A stretch of 64,000 bases of DNA, taken from positions 916,632-980,631 of the forward strand of contig NZ_FCOY01000007.1 of NCBI RefSeq assembly GCF_900018785.1, read 5' to 3'. The position numbers and the translations under genes were made by a program. This DNA is from Xanthomonas massiliensis. Lineage in GTDB: Bacteria > Pseudomonadota > Gammaproteobacteria > Xanthomonadales > Xanthomonadaceae. Within the stretch, counting starts at the first letter, position 1. Each line of letters begins with the position of its first letter. The notes under the pieces were generated by a model, which saw nothing but the letters and a program-made list of their open reading frames with translations, was not told the origin of the DNA and searched no databases. This document shows positions 39,368-47,860 of the stretch, one piece after another.

Positions 39368-40465
39368 TCAGCGCGCGGTGGCGCTGCGCGGCAAGGCCGC
39401 AAGCACCGCGGCGGCCTCGGCGAGGAAGGCTTCCACGGCCGCGGCCGGCGTGGCCCAGGAGGTCACCAGGCGGATCGCCACGCGGCCGTCGTCGCACGCC
39501 TGCCAGCGCTCGAACGCGTAGTGCACCTCCAGCGCCGCGACCGTGGCGGCCGGCAACAGCGGGAAGATCTGGTTGGTCGGCGAATCCACCAGGAACCCGA
39601 CACCGAGCGCGGCCAGGCCGTCGCGCAGGCGCATCGCCATCGCATCGGCATGCGCGGCCAGCTCCAGCAGCAGCGGCGTGCCCGACGCGCCCGGCTCGAA
39701 CAGCGCGGCGAACTGCGCGCCCAGCACCATGCCCTTGGCCAACAGCGCGCCGCGCTGCTTGATCAGGTAGCGCAGGTCGGGCTTGAGCGCCTCGTTCACC
39801 ACCACCAGCGCCTCGCCGACCAGCGCGCCGTTCTTGGTGCCGCCGATGTAGAACGCGTCGGCCAGCGCGGCCAGTTCCGGCAGCGACAGGTCGTTGCCGG
39901 CGGCGGCCAGCGCCGCACCCAGGCGCGCGCCGTCCACGTACAGCAACAGGCCGTGATCGCGGCAGAACGCCGCCAGCGCGGCCAGCTCGGCGCGCGAGTA
40001 GACCGTGCCCAGCTCGGTGCTCTGCGAGACGTACACCAGGCGCGGCTGCACCAGGTGCTCGCTGGCGTGCTCGGCCAGCACCGGCGCGATCGCCGCCGGG
40101 GTCAGCTTGCCGTCCGTGGCCGGCACCGTCACCACCTTGTGGCCGGTGGCCTCGATGGCGCCGGTCTCGTGGGTGGCGATATGGCCGGTGGCCGCGGCGA
40201 TGGCGGCCTGGTGCGGGCGCAGGAACGCGGCCAGCGCCACCAGGTTGGTCTGGGTGCCGCCGACCAGCAGGTGCACGTCGGCGGCCGGTTGCGCGCAGGC
40301 CTGGCGGATCAGCTGTGCCGCCCGTTCGGTGTGCACGTCGCGTCCGTAGCCGCGGTTCTGGTGGCTGCCGGCCTCGGCGATGGCCTGCAGCAGGCGCGGG
40401 TGCGCGCCCTCGCTGTAGTCGTTGCGGAAGCCGTGCTTGAACGCGCGCGGAGTGCTGTCGTACAT
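39368..40465 (-). CDS. ltaE: Low-specificity L-threonine aldolase
   Basis: 365 residues, ATG at 40465. A PLP enzyme splitting threonine or allo-threonine to glycine and acetaldehyde. The PLP-Lys is in GGTKNGALVGEALVV, the stacking His in ATHETGAIEATGHK, and the Asp/Arg in LYVDGARLGAAL. It starts five bases after trpE ends, so the two should share a transcript. Related beta-eliminating lyases have the same fold, and the exact stereospecificity cannot be read. Confidence 0.9.
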   Translation of the reverse strand: MYDSTPRAFKHGFRNDYSEGAHPRLLQAIAEAGSHQNRGYGRDVHTERAAQLIRQACAQPAADVHLLVGGTQTNLVALAAFLRPHQAAIAAATGHIATHETGAIEATGHKVVTVPATDGKLTPAAIAPVLAEHASEHLVQPRLVYVSQSTELGTVYSRAELAALAAFCRDHGLLLYVDGARLGAALAAAGNDLSLPELAALADAFYIGGTKNGALVGEALVVVNEALKPDLRYLIKQRGALLAKGMVLGAQFAALFEPGASGTPLLLELAAHADAMAMRLRDGLAALGVGFLVDSPTNQIFPLLPAATVAALEVHYAFERWQACDDGRVAIRLVTSWATPAAAVEAFLAEAAAVLAALPRSATAR

Positions 40466-40470
40466 GGTGC

Positions 40471-41946
40471 TCAGAGTCCCTTGGCCGCCTGCGCCACGGC
40501 GCGGAACAGCGCGCGGCCCTTGTTCATGGTCTCCTTCCATTCCAGGTCCGGGTCGGAGTCGTAGACCACGCCGCCGCCGGCCTGCACGTACAGGTGGCCG
40601 TCCTGGATGACGGCGGTGCGGATGGCGATGGCGGTATCGGCATCGCCGTGCCAGCCGATGTAGCCGACCGCGCCGGAATAGACGTTGCGCTTGACCGGCT
40701 CCAGCTCGCGGATGATCTCCAGCGCGCGCACCTTGGGCGCGCCGGACACGGTGCCGGCCGGGAAGGTGGCGCGCAGCACGTCCATGTAGCTCAGCCCGGC
40801 CTTCAGCGTGCCGGTGACCTCGCTGACGATGTGCATGACGTGGCTGTAGCGCTCGATCACGAACGAGGCGGTGACCTGCACCGTGCCCGGCTCGGCGACC
40901 CGGCCGACGTCGTTGCGGCCCAGGTCGATCAGCATCACGTGCTCGGCGCGCTCCTTCGGGTCGGCCAGCAGCTCGGCCTCCAGCGCCTTGTCCTCCTCCG
41001 CCGTGCTGCCGCGGCGGCGGGTGCCGGCGATCGGCCGCACCGTCACCGTGCCGCCCTGCAGGCGCGCCAGGATTTCCGGCGAGGAACCGACCACCTGGGT
41101 GCCGCCGACGTCGATGAAGTACATGTACGGCGACGGGTTGAGCGCGCGCAGCGCCCGGTACACGTCCACCGGGCGGGCGCGGAACGGCACCCGCAGGCGC
41201 TGGCTGGGCACCACCTGGAAGATGTCGCCGGCGCGGATGTGCTCCTGCGCGCGGCGCACCACGTCGTGGTACTGCTCGCGGCTGAAGGAGGAGCGGAAAT
41301 CGGCCTCGTCGATGGCCTCGGCCGACTGCGTCTGCGGGTAGCCGGCCCCGGCCTGGCGCAGGCGGTGGGCGAGTTCGTCCAGGCGGCGGTTGGCGCGCAC
41401 CCAGGCCTGCGGCTGCGCCGGGTCGGCGTGCACGATCAGGTACAGCCGGCCCTTGAGGTTGTCGAACACCGCCAGTTCCTCGGACAGCATCAGCAGGATG
41501 TCCGGGGTGCCCAGTTCGTCGGGGGCGTCGCTGTGGCCCAGCCGCGGCTCGATGTACTCCACGCACTCGAAGCCGAACCAGCCCACCAGGCCGCCGGCGA
41601 AGCCCGGGAGATCCTCGATGCGCGGCACCGACCAGGCCGCGCGCAGGCGCTCGACCTCGGCCAGCGGATCGTCGACGTGGCGGCTGTCGGTGACCTCGCC
41701 GTAGTCCAGGGTCTGCAGGGTGTGGCCGCGGAAGGCGTACACGCGCCGCGCCGGCAGGCCGATGATCGAATAGCGGCCGAAGCGCTCGCCGCCCTCGACC
41801 GACTCGAACAGGTAGGTGTAGGGGCCGTCGGCGAGCTTCAGATAGACCGAAAGCGGCGTGTCCAGGTCGGACAGCACTTCGCGGACGACGGGGATGCGGT
41901 TGTGGCCTTCAGCGGCCTGCTGCTGGAACTGCTCGGGCGTGATCAA
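40471..41946 (-). CDS. trpE: Anthranilate synthase component I
   Basis: 491 residues from a TTG at 41946 (GAAGGAA about nine bases upstream); no ATG gives the family N-terminus ITPEQFQQQAAEGHNRIPVV. It makes anthranilate from chorismate with TrpG. Chorismate-binding motifs: GDIFQVVPSQRLRVPF, PIAGTRRRGSTAEED and FPAGTVSGAPKVRALEII. The N-terminal region with YTYLFESVEGGERFGRYS contains the LxES-type Trp feedback motif (as LFES). It is co-transcribed with ltaE and separated from trpG by about 14 kb. See the leader at 41947-42091. Confidence 0.95.
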   Translation of the reverse strand: MITPEQFQQQAAEGHNRIPVVREVLSDLDTPLSVYLKLADGPYTYLFESVEGGERFGRYSIIGLPARRVYAFRGHTLQTLDYGEVTDSRHVDDPLAEVERLRAAWSVPRIEDLPGFAGGLVGWFGFECVEYIEPRLGHSDAPDELGTPDILLMLSEELAVFDNLKGRLYLIVHADPAQPQAWVRANRRLDELAHRLRQAGAGYPQTQSAEAIDEADFRSSFSREQYHDVVRRAQEHIRAGDIFQVVPSQRLRVPFRARPVDVYRALRALNPSPYMYFIDVGGTQVVGSSPEILARLQGGTVTVRPIAGTRRRGSTAEEDKALEAELLADPKERAEHVMLIDLGRNDVGRVAEPGTVQVTASFVIERYSHVMHIVSEVTGTLKAGLSYMDVLRATFPAGTVSGAPKVRALEIIRELEPVKRNVYSGAVGYIGWHGDADTAIAIRTAVIQDGHLYVQAGGGVVYDSDPDLEWKETMNKGRALFRAVAQAAKGL

Positions 41947-42091
41947 GGCGATATTCCTTCCGGGGACTTCCCGTGCGGGAAGAAGTGGCGGCACGGACGA
42001 CGGCGACGGGCCGCCATCGCCACGCGCGGCAAGCGGAAGGAAAGGAGCGCGGGGTCGTCAGCGCGGACACCGTTTTACTGTACCGCAACAT
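41947..42091 (-). promoter_or_regulatory. Candidate trpE leader with Trp codons, anti-Shine-Dalgarno and hairpin
   Basis: On the minus strand an ATG at 42091 opens a frame with YSKTVSALTTP and then AWRWRPV, with Trp codons at 42020-42022 and 42014-42016. Eleven bases before the first Trp codon lies TTCCTTCCG (42034-42042), an exact complement of the trpE ribosome site CGGAAGGAA (41954-41962). Between them is the hairpin CTTCCCG-N2-CGGGAAG (41967-41982). In another frame a 24-codon reading frame starting at 42017 ends at a TGA (41943-41945) that overlaps the TTG start. A Trp-responsive translation switch is plausible. No clear ribosome site precedes the leader ATG. Confidence 0.4.
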
Positions 42092-42110
42092 GGCCCGGAT
42101 CGCAGCGGGA

Positions 42111-43046
42111 TCAGGCCGCGGCGGCGGCCAGCAGCGGGCAGTCGGGCGGCAGGTGCATGCGCACCCGGCCGGGGTCGCAGGCGACCTCGAAATGCCGCGC
42201 GGCGAGCGGTTCGCCGTCGAGGTTGAGGGTCAGCGCCTGCGGCGCGTCCACCGCCAGCGCCGCCAGCGCCACGCGCACGGCGGCGTGTTCCAGCGCGGCC
42301 TGCTGGCCGTCGGCGACCAGCTTGCCCAGGGTGCCGACCACGTCCTGCAGGTCCGGGATGACCGTCAGTGCGATCTCGCCGTCATCGATGCACGCCTGCG
42401 GGCACAGCACCTGGCCGCCGCCGGCCTGGCGCCCGTTGCCGATGCCCAGGGCGACGAAGCCGCCGTCCCAGGCGAAATCCTCGCCGTGGAGGCGGGCCTG
42501 GATCGGCTCGATGCGGCCCAGCCGGGTCAGCCCGGTGAGGAAGTAGGCGAAGCCGCCCAGCGCCTTCTTCAGGCGCTCGTCGGTGTCGCGGGTGACCTCG
42601 GTGCCGAAGCCGCCGCTGACCATGTTGATGCACCAGCGCGTGTGCCCGTCGCCGCGCACGCGCAGCAGGTCGATGGCCACGGCCGGCGCCGCCTCGACCA
42701 GCGCCAGCGCCTCGGCCGGCGCGACCGGCAGTTGCGCGGCGGCGGCGAAGTCGTTGGCGGTGCCCAGCGGCAGCACGCCCAGCGTCGGCAACGCCTCGGC
42801 GCGCTCCTCGCGCCGCGCCATCGCCCCGGCGACCGCTCCGAGGGTGCCGTCGCCACCGCCGGCGATGATCGTGTCGGCCGCCGCGGCCACCGCCTCGTCC
42901 ACCCAGCGCGCCTCGTCCCCCGCTTCCCAGGTCACCCGCACCTGCAGGTCCACCCCGCGTTGGCGCAGTGCGTGCACGGCGGCGCGCACGCCCGGGTTGC
43001 CGGCGGCCTTGCCGTTGAGGATCAGGAACCAGCGCGGGCACGACAT
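42111..43046 (-). CDS. YegS-like diacylglycerol/lipid kinase family protein
   Basis: 311 residues, ATG at 43046 (MSCPRWFLILNGKAAG). The NTP-binding GGGDGT motif lies in TIIAGGGDGTLGAVAGA; LPLGTANDFAAAA and the C-terminal PQALTLNLDGEPL are typical of the DAGK catalytic superfamily. It should phosphorylate a lipid such as diacylglycerol or phosphatidylglycerol at the inner membrane. It lies 164 bases upstream of trpE on the same strand; functional linkage to trp is not obvious. Confidence 0.9.
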   Translation of the reverse strand: MSCPRWFLILNGKAAGNPGVRAAVHALRQRGVDLQVRVTWEAGDEARWVDEAVAAAADTIIAGGGDGTLGAVAGAMARREERAEALPTLGVLPLGTANDFAAAAQLPVAPAEALALVEAAPAVAIDLLRVRGDGHTRWCINMVSGGFGTEVTRDTDERLKKALGGFAYFLTGLTRLGRIEPIQARLHGEDFAWDGGFVALGIGNGRQAGGGQVLCPQACIDDGEIALTVIPDLQDVVGTLGKLVADGQQAALEHAAVRVALAALAVDAPQALTLNLDGEPLAARHFEVACDPGRVRMHLPPDCPLLAAAAA

Positions 43047-43109
43047 GGACGATCTCCGTGGGGAAGCGGCGCGCACGGTAGCACCGGCGCCGCCGGGTGG
43101 CCGTGAACC

Positions 43110-43240
43110 GCTGTCATCGTGCCGTCATCGTCGGCCCGGAACATGGAAGGCCATAGCAGGGACGACGGGCGGAGGCAGGATAAGCCTCCATTTGAATTTC
43201 CGGCCCCGCGTCTCCCCGGCGCGGGGTCGTCTTTTTTTCG
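43110..43240 (+). ncRNA. Candidate small RNA with intrinsic terminator
   Basis: No plus-strand gene precedes the strong terminator at 43201-43238. Upstream of it is a stem GGAGGC-AGGATAA-GCCTCC (43171-43189), then a single-stranded A/T-rich linker TTTGAATTTC, then the terminator stem, whose nine-base loop TCTCCCCGG is C-rich. C-rich loops are known in the Xanthomonas sX13-type RNAs, but I cannot claim homology. The 5' end is unknown; 43110 is a guess. Confidence 0.45.
43201..43238 (+). terminator. Rho-independent terminator on the plus strand
   Basis: A 10-bp stem (CGGCCCCGCG / CGCGGGGTCG, one G-U pair) with a nine-base loop is followed by TCTTTTTTT. It is the best intrinsic terminator in the window. 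Both flanking genes are on the other strand, so it does not serve either. Confidence 0.85.
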
Positions 43241-43571
43241 CCGTCCCCGATCGGGGACGGTCCGCGCCGGCCGCATGCATTCTCCGGCAACGGCCCGAGG
43301 CCGGCCCGACCCGGGCGGGAGCGCGGTTCCAGGCAGCGGGACCGGGAACGCGTGCCGAAGCGTCACCATGGCGGGCCACCGCGTCGGCGCCGTCGCACCG
43401 GCCGCCTGGCCTGGCCCGCACCGGCATCGCCCGGCGCGGGTACCGAAGCGATGGCGCCAAGGCAGGATGATCGGACCCACGCATCCGCGGACCGGCCCTG
43501 TCCGGTGCCGGAATGGACCGGAACGGGATGTGCCGCGCCGGCGCCCGGCCGGGCGGTGCGAGGCGCGCCGC

Positions 43572-44726
43572 TCAGCGCGGCGGCAGGAACTGCAGGAACG
43601 CCGGGGCATGCACGGCCACGCGCTGCACCGTCGGGCCGAGCAGGCCGGTGGCCGGATCGCGCTGGACCACGACGATGGCGTCGGCCCCCTGCACCGCGAT
43701 CAGCAGGAACCGGCCATCGGGGCTGAAGGTGAATTCACGCGCATTGGCGCCGTCGGTATCGCGTGCCTGCAGCCGGGTCAGGTGGCCGTCGTCCGGATCG
43801 ACCGCGAACACCACGATGCGGTTGTCCTCGCCGCGATTGACCACGTAGAGGAAGCGCCCGTCCGCGGACAGGTGCAGGGCGCCGGCACCGTCGGTGCCGG
43901 CGAAACCGGCCGCGTGCAGGTCGTGGATCGCGCCCAGCGCCAGCCGCCCGTCGCGCAGGTCCAGTTCGGCCACCTGGCCGCGCATTTCCAGGGTCAGCCA
44001 GGCGCGGCGCCCGTCCGCGGAGAAGGCCAGGTGGCGTGGCCCGCTGCCCGGCGGCAGGGCCAGGAACGGCGGATCGGCCGGCACCAGCGGGTGCTCGGGG
44101 TGGTCGGCCGGCGCGTAGCGATAACGGTAGAGGCGATCGCCGCCGAGATCGGCGACCAGCACGTAGCGGCCGTCCGGGGTGAGCGCGGCGGCGTGGACGT
44201 GGCTGGAGGCCTGGCGTTGCGGGTCCACCGCGCTGGCCTGGTAGGCGGCCACCTGCGTCACCGGCCGCAGCCGGCCGTGCGCGTCCAGCGGCACCACCGC
44301 CAGCAGGCCGCCGGGATGGGCCTGGACCGAGTAGTTGGCCACGAACAGGTAGCGGCCGTCGGGCGCCAGCGACGCATGGGTGGGATGGTCCGACAGCGAG
44401 GCGACGCTCTCGCGCACGACCAGGCGATGGCGCGCGTCCAGCTCCAGGCGGCTGACCCGGCCGACCGGATCGGCATCGCCCGCGCCGTTCTCGTTGACCG
44501 CGTAGACGTTGCGCCCGTCCGGCGCCACCACCAGCCACGAGGGATTGCGCGCGGCCACCGCCTGCGCCGGCGTGGCCGACAACCGCCCGCGGGCGGCATC
44601 GAAGCGATACACGTAGATGCCCGGCGCGGCGGCGTCGGCCGTGGTGTAGGCGCCGACCAGCAGGTCCAGCGGGGCGGCGGCGGCCGGCATCGAGGTGAGG
44701 GCGGACATCAGCAGGAAACGCAGCAT
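43572..44726 (-). CDS. Lactonase family beta-propeller protein, secreted
   Basis: 384 residues. The signal peptide ends at SMPAAAAP; the mature protein has seven-bladed propeller repeats typical of the 6-phosphogluconolactonase (Pgl/YbhE) family: NPSWLVVAPDGRNVYAVNEN, HPTHASLAPDGRYLFVANYS and GPRHLAFSADGRRAWLTLE. A signal peptide argues against a pentose-phosphate role in the cytoplasm; export suggests a periplasmic lactone or sugar substrate. It is a single gene with no partner. Confidence 0.82.
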   Translation of the reverse strand: MLRFLLMSALTSMPAAAAPLDLLVGAYTTADAAAPGIYVYRFDAARGRLSATPAQAVAARNPSWLVVAPDGRNVYAVNENGAGDADPVGRVSRLELDARHRLVVRESVASLSDHPTHASLAPDGRYLFVANYSVQAHPGGLLAVVPLDAHGRLRPVTQVAAYQASAVDPQRQASSHVHAAALTPDGRYVLVADLGGDRLYRYRYAPADHPEHPLVPADPPFLALPPGSGPRHLAFSADGRRAWLTLEMRGQVAELDLRDGRLALGAIHDLHAAGFAGTDGAGALHLSADGRFLYVVNRGEDNRIVVFAVDPDDGHLTRLQARDTDGANAREFTFSPDGRFLLIAVQGADAIVVVQRDPATGLLGPTVQRVAVHAPAFLQFLPPR

Positions 44727-44877
44727 GGGGGCGGCCTCCGCGGCGCGACCGGCGGGATGGAAGGCCGATTATCCATCGCCCGGGCACGCGGCCAGCGGGA
44801 AGCCGGTCGCCCAGTCGCGGCACCGGGCACGGCCGCGCGCAGGGGCATGCTCTCGGCACCTCGCCGGGATGCCGCGC

Positions 44878-45360
44878 TCAACCGGCGGCGAAATCGTGCA
44901 GTGCCTGGCCGTCGAGGCGGAACACGGTCCATTCGTCCATCGGCCGGGCGCCCACCTGCCGGTAGAAGGCGATGGCCGGCGCGTTCCAGTCCAGCACCGA
45001 CCATTCGAAGCGGCCGCAGCCCTCGGCCACGGCCTGGCGCGCCAGCGCGCGCAGCAGCGCCAGGCCGGCGCCGCGGCCGCGCGCGGACTCGCGCACGAAC
45101 AGGTCCTCCAGGTAGAGGCCCGGCCGCCCGGTCCAGGTGGAGAAGTTGTGGAAGTACAGCGCCAGCCCGACCACCTCGCCGTCGAGCTCGCACACCAGCG
45201 CATGGGCGACGTGGCCGGGATCGAACAGCGCCGCGTGCAGCTGGGCGTCGCTGGCGCGGGCGGCCTCGGGCTCGCGCTCGTAGGCCGCCAGTTCGCGGAC
45301 CAGCGCGCCGATCACCGCCACGTCGTCCGGGACCGCCGCGCGTACCTGCGGATCGCTCAT
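44878..45360 (-). CDS. GNAT family N-acetyltransferase
   Basis: 160 residues, ATG at 45360, overlapping rpe by four bases. The acetyl-CoA motif is [18 protein letters not shown], preceded by LYLEDLFV; the C-terminal motif B region is [20 protein letters not shown]. The arrangement resembles the diamine/thialysine acetyltransferase subgroup (SAT-like), which has the same LYLEDLFV block. The substrate is not certain. Confidence 0.85.
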   Translation of the reverse strand: MSDPQVRAAVPDDVAVIGALVRELAAYEREPEAARASDAQLHAALFDPGHVAHALVCELDGEVVGLALYFHNFSTWTGRPGLYLEDLFVRESARGRGAGLALLRALARQAVAEGCGRFEWSVLDWNAPAIAFYRQVGARPMDEWTVFRLDGQALHDFAAG

Positions 45361-46043
45361 CGCACCGCCTCCGCCACCGCCGCCCGCATCCCGGCGATGG
45401 TGGCCGCGTAGGCCTGGCGGGTGCGCGGCTCGCGGAAGATCGCCGAGCCGGCGACGAAGGTGTCCGCGCCGGCGGCGGCGACCGCGCCGATGTTGTCCAC
45501 CTTGATGCCGCCGTCCACTTCCAGCCGCACCGCGCGGCCGCTGGCGTCGATCCGGCGCCGCACCTGGCGCAGCTTGTCCAGCGTGGAGGGGATGAAGCTC
45601 TGGCCGCCGAAGCCGGGATTGACCGACATCAGCATCACCAGGTCCAGGTCCTCGAGCACCCAGTCGAGCACGTCCACCGGCGTGGCCGGGTTGAGCACCA
45701 GCCCGGCCTGGCAGCCCTGGGCGCGGATCAGCTGGATGGTGCGGTGCACGTGGCGGCTGGCCTCGGGATGGAAGCTGATGGTGCTGGCGCCGGCGGCGGC
45801 GAAATCCGGCACCAGGCGGTCCACCGGCTCGACCATCAGGTGCACGTCGATCGGCGCGGTGACGCCGTGGCCGCGCAGCGCCTGGCACACCATCGGGCCG
45901 ATGGTCAGGTTGGGCACGTAGTGGTTGTCCATCACGTCGAAGTGGACCCAGTCGGCACCGGCGGCGAGGACGTTGTCGACCTCCTCGCCGAGGCGGGCGA
46001 AATCGGCCGAGAGGATGGACGGGGCGATGATGCAGTCGGACAT
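45357..46043 (-). CDS. rpe: Ribulose-phosphate 3-epimerase
   Basis: 228 residues, normal length. It interconverts ribulose-5-P and xylulose-5-P. TIM-barrel and metal-site motifs are visible: [52 protein letters not shown] and LEVDGGI. It is 16 bases after the DnaJ-domain gene and coupled to the GNAT gene. Confidence 0.96.
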   Translation of the reverse strand: MSDCIIAPSILSADFARLGEEVDNVLAAGADWVHFDVMDNHYVPNLTIGPMVCQALRGHGVTAPIDVHLMVEPVDRLVPDFAAAGASTISFHPEASRHVHRTIQLIRAQGCQAGLVLNPATPVDVLDWVLEDLDLVMLMSVNPGFGGQSFIPSTLDKLRQVRRRIDASGRAVRLEVDGGIKVDNIGAVAAAGADTFVAGSAIFREPRTRQAYAATIAGMRAAVAEAVR

Positions 46044-46059
46044 GGAGGACCTCGGGAAA

Positions 46060-46398
46060 TCAGCGGGAACGGCGCCCGGACTTGATGCGCGAGTAGGCGG
46101 CGTTGATCTCGCGCGCGCGGCGCTCGGCCAGCTCGCGCAGTTCCGGAGCGGCCTGGGCGACGCGGTCGGGGTGGTACTGCGACATCAGCCGCCGGTAGGC
46201 GCGATCGACCTGCTCGTCGCTGGCCTGCCGGTCCAGGCCGAGCGTGCGGTAGGGATCGGGCGCCGCCTCGGGGCGGCGGAACCAGCCGGCGTCGTAGGCG
46301 TGGCCCAGCAGCAGGCCGAGGGCGGCGCCGAACAGGGGGCTGGCGCGCAGCAGCAGCACACCGGCGACGAGACCGAGCAGCTTTCCGTACCAGCGCAT
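46060..46398 (-). CDS. Short DjlA-like membrane J-domain protein
   Basis: 112 residues, ATG at 46398. The N-terminal membrane helix ([17 protein letters not shown], then [10 protein letters not shown]) matches the start of DjlA co-chaperones, and the C-terminal J domain ([23 protein letters not shown] in SQYHPDR) matches their end. The central TerB-like domain of about 150 residues found in E. coli DjlA is missing. The HPD motif predicts stimulation of DnaK at the inner membrane. It sits upstream of rpe and is divergent from purC. Confidence 0.85.
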   Translation of the reverse strand: MRWYGKLLGLVAGVLLLRASPLFGAALGLLLGHAYDAGWFRRPEAAPDPYRTLGLDRQASDEQVDRAYRRLMSQYHPDRVAQAAPELRELAERRAREINAAYSRIKSGRRSR

Positions 46399-46536
46399 CG
46401 GGCGGTATCCGGCGGAGCGTGACGTGGGCGGCCATTCTACCGTCACAGCGCCGGTCCGCCGCCGTACACTAGGCGGCCCGCCGGTTCCGCGGGCCCCCGG
46501 GTCCCGGACGGCGTCCATGCCAGTCAAGGAGTGCCC

Positions 46537-47478
46537 GTGTCGACCCCGCCGTTGCGCCCGTACCTGCTGGAAGCGGATCTCCCCGGTCTGCCGCTGCGTC
46601 ACCGTGGCAAGGTCCGCGATGTCTTCGAACTCCCCCGCGAACGCCTGCCCGCGGGCACCCCGCCCGGCGACTACCTGCTGATGGTGGCCACCGACCGGCT
46701 CTCCGCCTTCGACGTGGTGCTGCCCGACCCGATCCCGGGCAAGGGCGAGATGCTGTGCCAGATCTCCAACTTCTGGTTCGGCAAGACCGCGCACCTGATG
46801 CCCAACCACCTCACCGGCATCGACGTGGCCAGCGTGCTGCCGGCCGGCGTGGACCCGACGCCGTACCTGAAGCGCTCGGTGGTCACCCGCAAGCTCAAGC
46901 CGGTGCCGGTGGAGGCGATCGCCCGCGGGTATCTGATCGGCAGCGGCTGGAAGGACTACCAGCGCACCGGCAAGGTCGGCGGCATCGTCCTGCCCGACGG
47001 CCTGCGCCAGGCCGAGAAGCTGCCCGAGCCGATCTTCACCCCGTCCACCAAGGCGGCGGTGGGCGACCACGACGAGAACATCGATTTCGACGCGATGGTG
47101 CGGCTGGTCGGCGGCGAGCTGGCCGAGCGGGTGCGCGATGCGACCTTGCGCATCTACCAGTACGCCGCCGAGTACGCCGCCGGGCGCGGCATCCTGCTGG
47201 CCGACACCAAGTTCGAGTTCGGTACCGACGCCAACGGCCGCCTGTACATCATGGACGAGATGCTCACCCCGGATTCCTCGCGCTACTGGCCGGCCGACCA
47301 GTACCAGGTCGGCATCAGCCCGCCGAGCTACGACAAGCAGTTCGTGCGCGACTACCTGGAGACGCTGGACTGGGACAAGACCGCGCCCGGGCCGAAGTTG
47401 CCGGCCGAGGTGATCGAGCGCACCCGCGCCAAGTACGCCGAGGCATTGCAGCGGCTGGCGGGCATCTCGGTGGACTGA
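46537..47478 (+). CDS. purC: Phosphoribosylaminoimidazole-succinocarboxamide synthase
   Basis: 313 residues. It joins CAIR and aspartate (ATP-dependent) in purine synthesis. Signatures: [49 protein letters not shown] and LADTKFEFG. The GTG at 46537 is preferred to one at 46531 because AAGGAG (46526-46531) is then five bases upstream. It is the longer (~300-residue) form rather than the ~240-residue form of many bacteria. REP-like hairpins follow the gene. Confidence 0.95.
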   Translation: MSTPPLRPYLLEADLPGLPLRHRGKVRDVFELPRERLPAGTPPGDYLLMVATDRLSAFDVVLPDPIPGKGEMLCQISNFWFGKTAHLMPNHLTGIDVASVLPAGVDPTPYLKRSVVTRKLKPVPVEAIARGYLIGSGWKDYQRTGKVGGIVLPDGLRQAEKLPEPIFTPSTKAAVGDHDENIDFDAMVRLVGGELAERVRDATLRIYQYAAEYAAGRGILLADTKFEFGTDANGRLYIMDEMLTPDSSRYWPADQYQVGISPPSYDKQFVRDYLETLDWDKTAPGPKLPAEVIERTRAKYAEALQRLAGISVD

Positions 47479-47860
47479 GTCCCCGCCCGGCTCGAGCGAG
47501 GGCAACCTGCCGCGACGCAATCCCCTCGACCCGGGTGGCGACGTCCGGGTCCCTTCCCTTGCGCGCGCAGCGCGTAGGGGAAGGGTGCTTCTGGCTGGAA
47601 CCTACCTCCTCCCAACCTCCCCCTGCCTCGCAAGGGGAGAGGCTTTGGGCAAACAGTCGAGTCGCGGGCATCGCGTACTTCCATTGCCAACGCCGTGCGG
47701 GCCGCGCCGGATAACGCGCTTCTAATCGCGGCGACATACGTTCGCACATCCGCCATGCCCGGGACGACGGCTTGTACGACGTACTTCCGGAGCCCACCGG
47801 TGTTCGTGCCGGACCGCCCCCGCCAGGGGCGACCGGGCGCGCACCGACAACCGGGGAGGA
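47479..47860. repeat. Intergenic region with REP-like inverted repeats
   Basis: 382 bases with no supported gene. Inverted repeat 1 (47551-47585) is CCCTTCCC ... GGGGAAGGG enclosing a GC-alternating core. Inverted repeat 2 (47616-47642) is CCTCCCCCT ... AGGGGAGAGG. Such palindromes near CAAGGGGAGAGG look like dispersed extragenic repeats of GC-rich Proteobacteria and could also end the purC transcript. The right end should hold the promoter of the next gene. Confidence 0.6.

Larger units (their letters stand above)
43047..43571. other. Intergenic region holding a candidate small RNA
   Basis: 525 bases between the lactonase stop and the lipid-kinase start, both on the minus strand. The left part (about 43100-43240) looks like a plus-strand small RNA with terminator, listed separately. 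43241-43260 is a perfect 20-base palindrome. 43261-43571 shows no gene and no strong motif. Confidence 0.6.

Noticed and set aside
41943-42017. The 24-codon frame before trpE as a protein-coding gene
   Set aside because: There is no ribosome site and the composition is Arg/Pro-biased. It is kept only as part of the regulatory leader.
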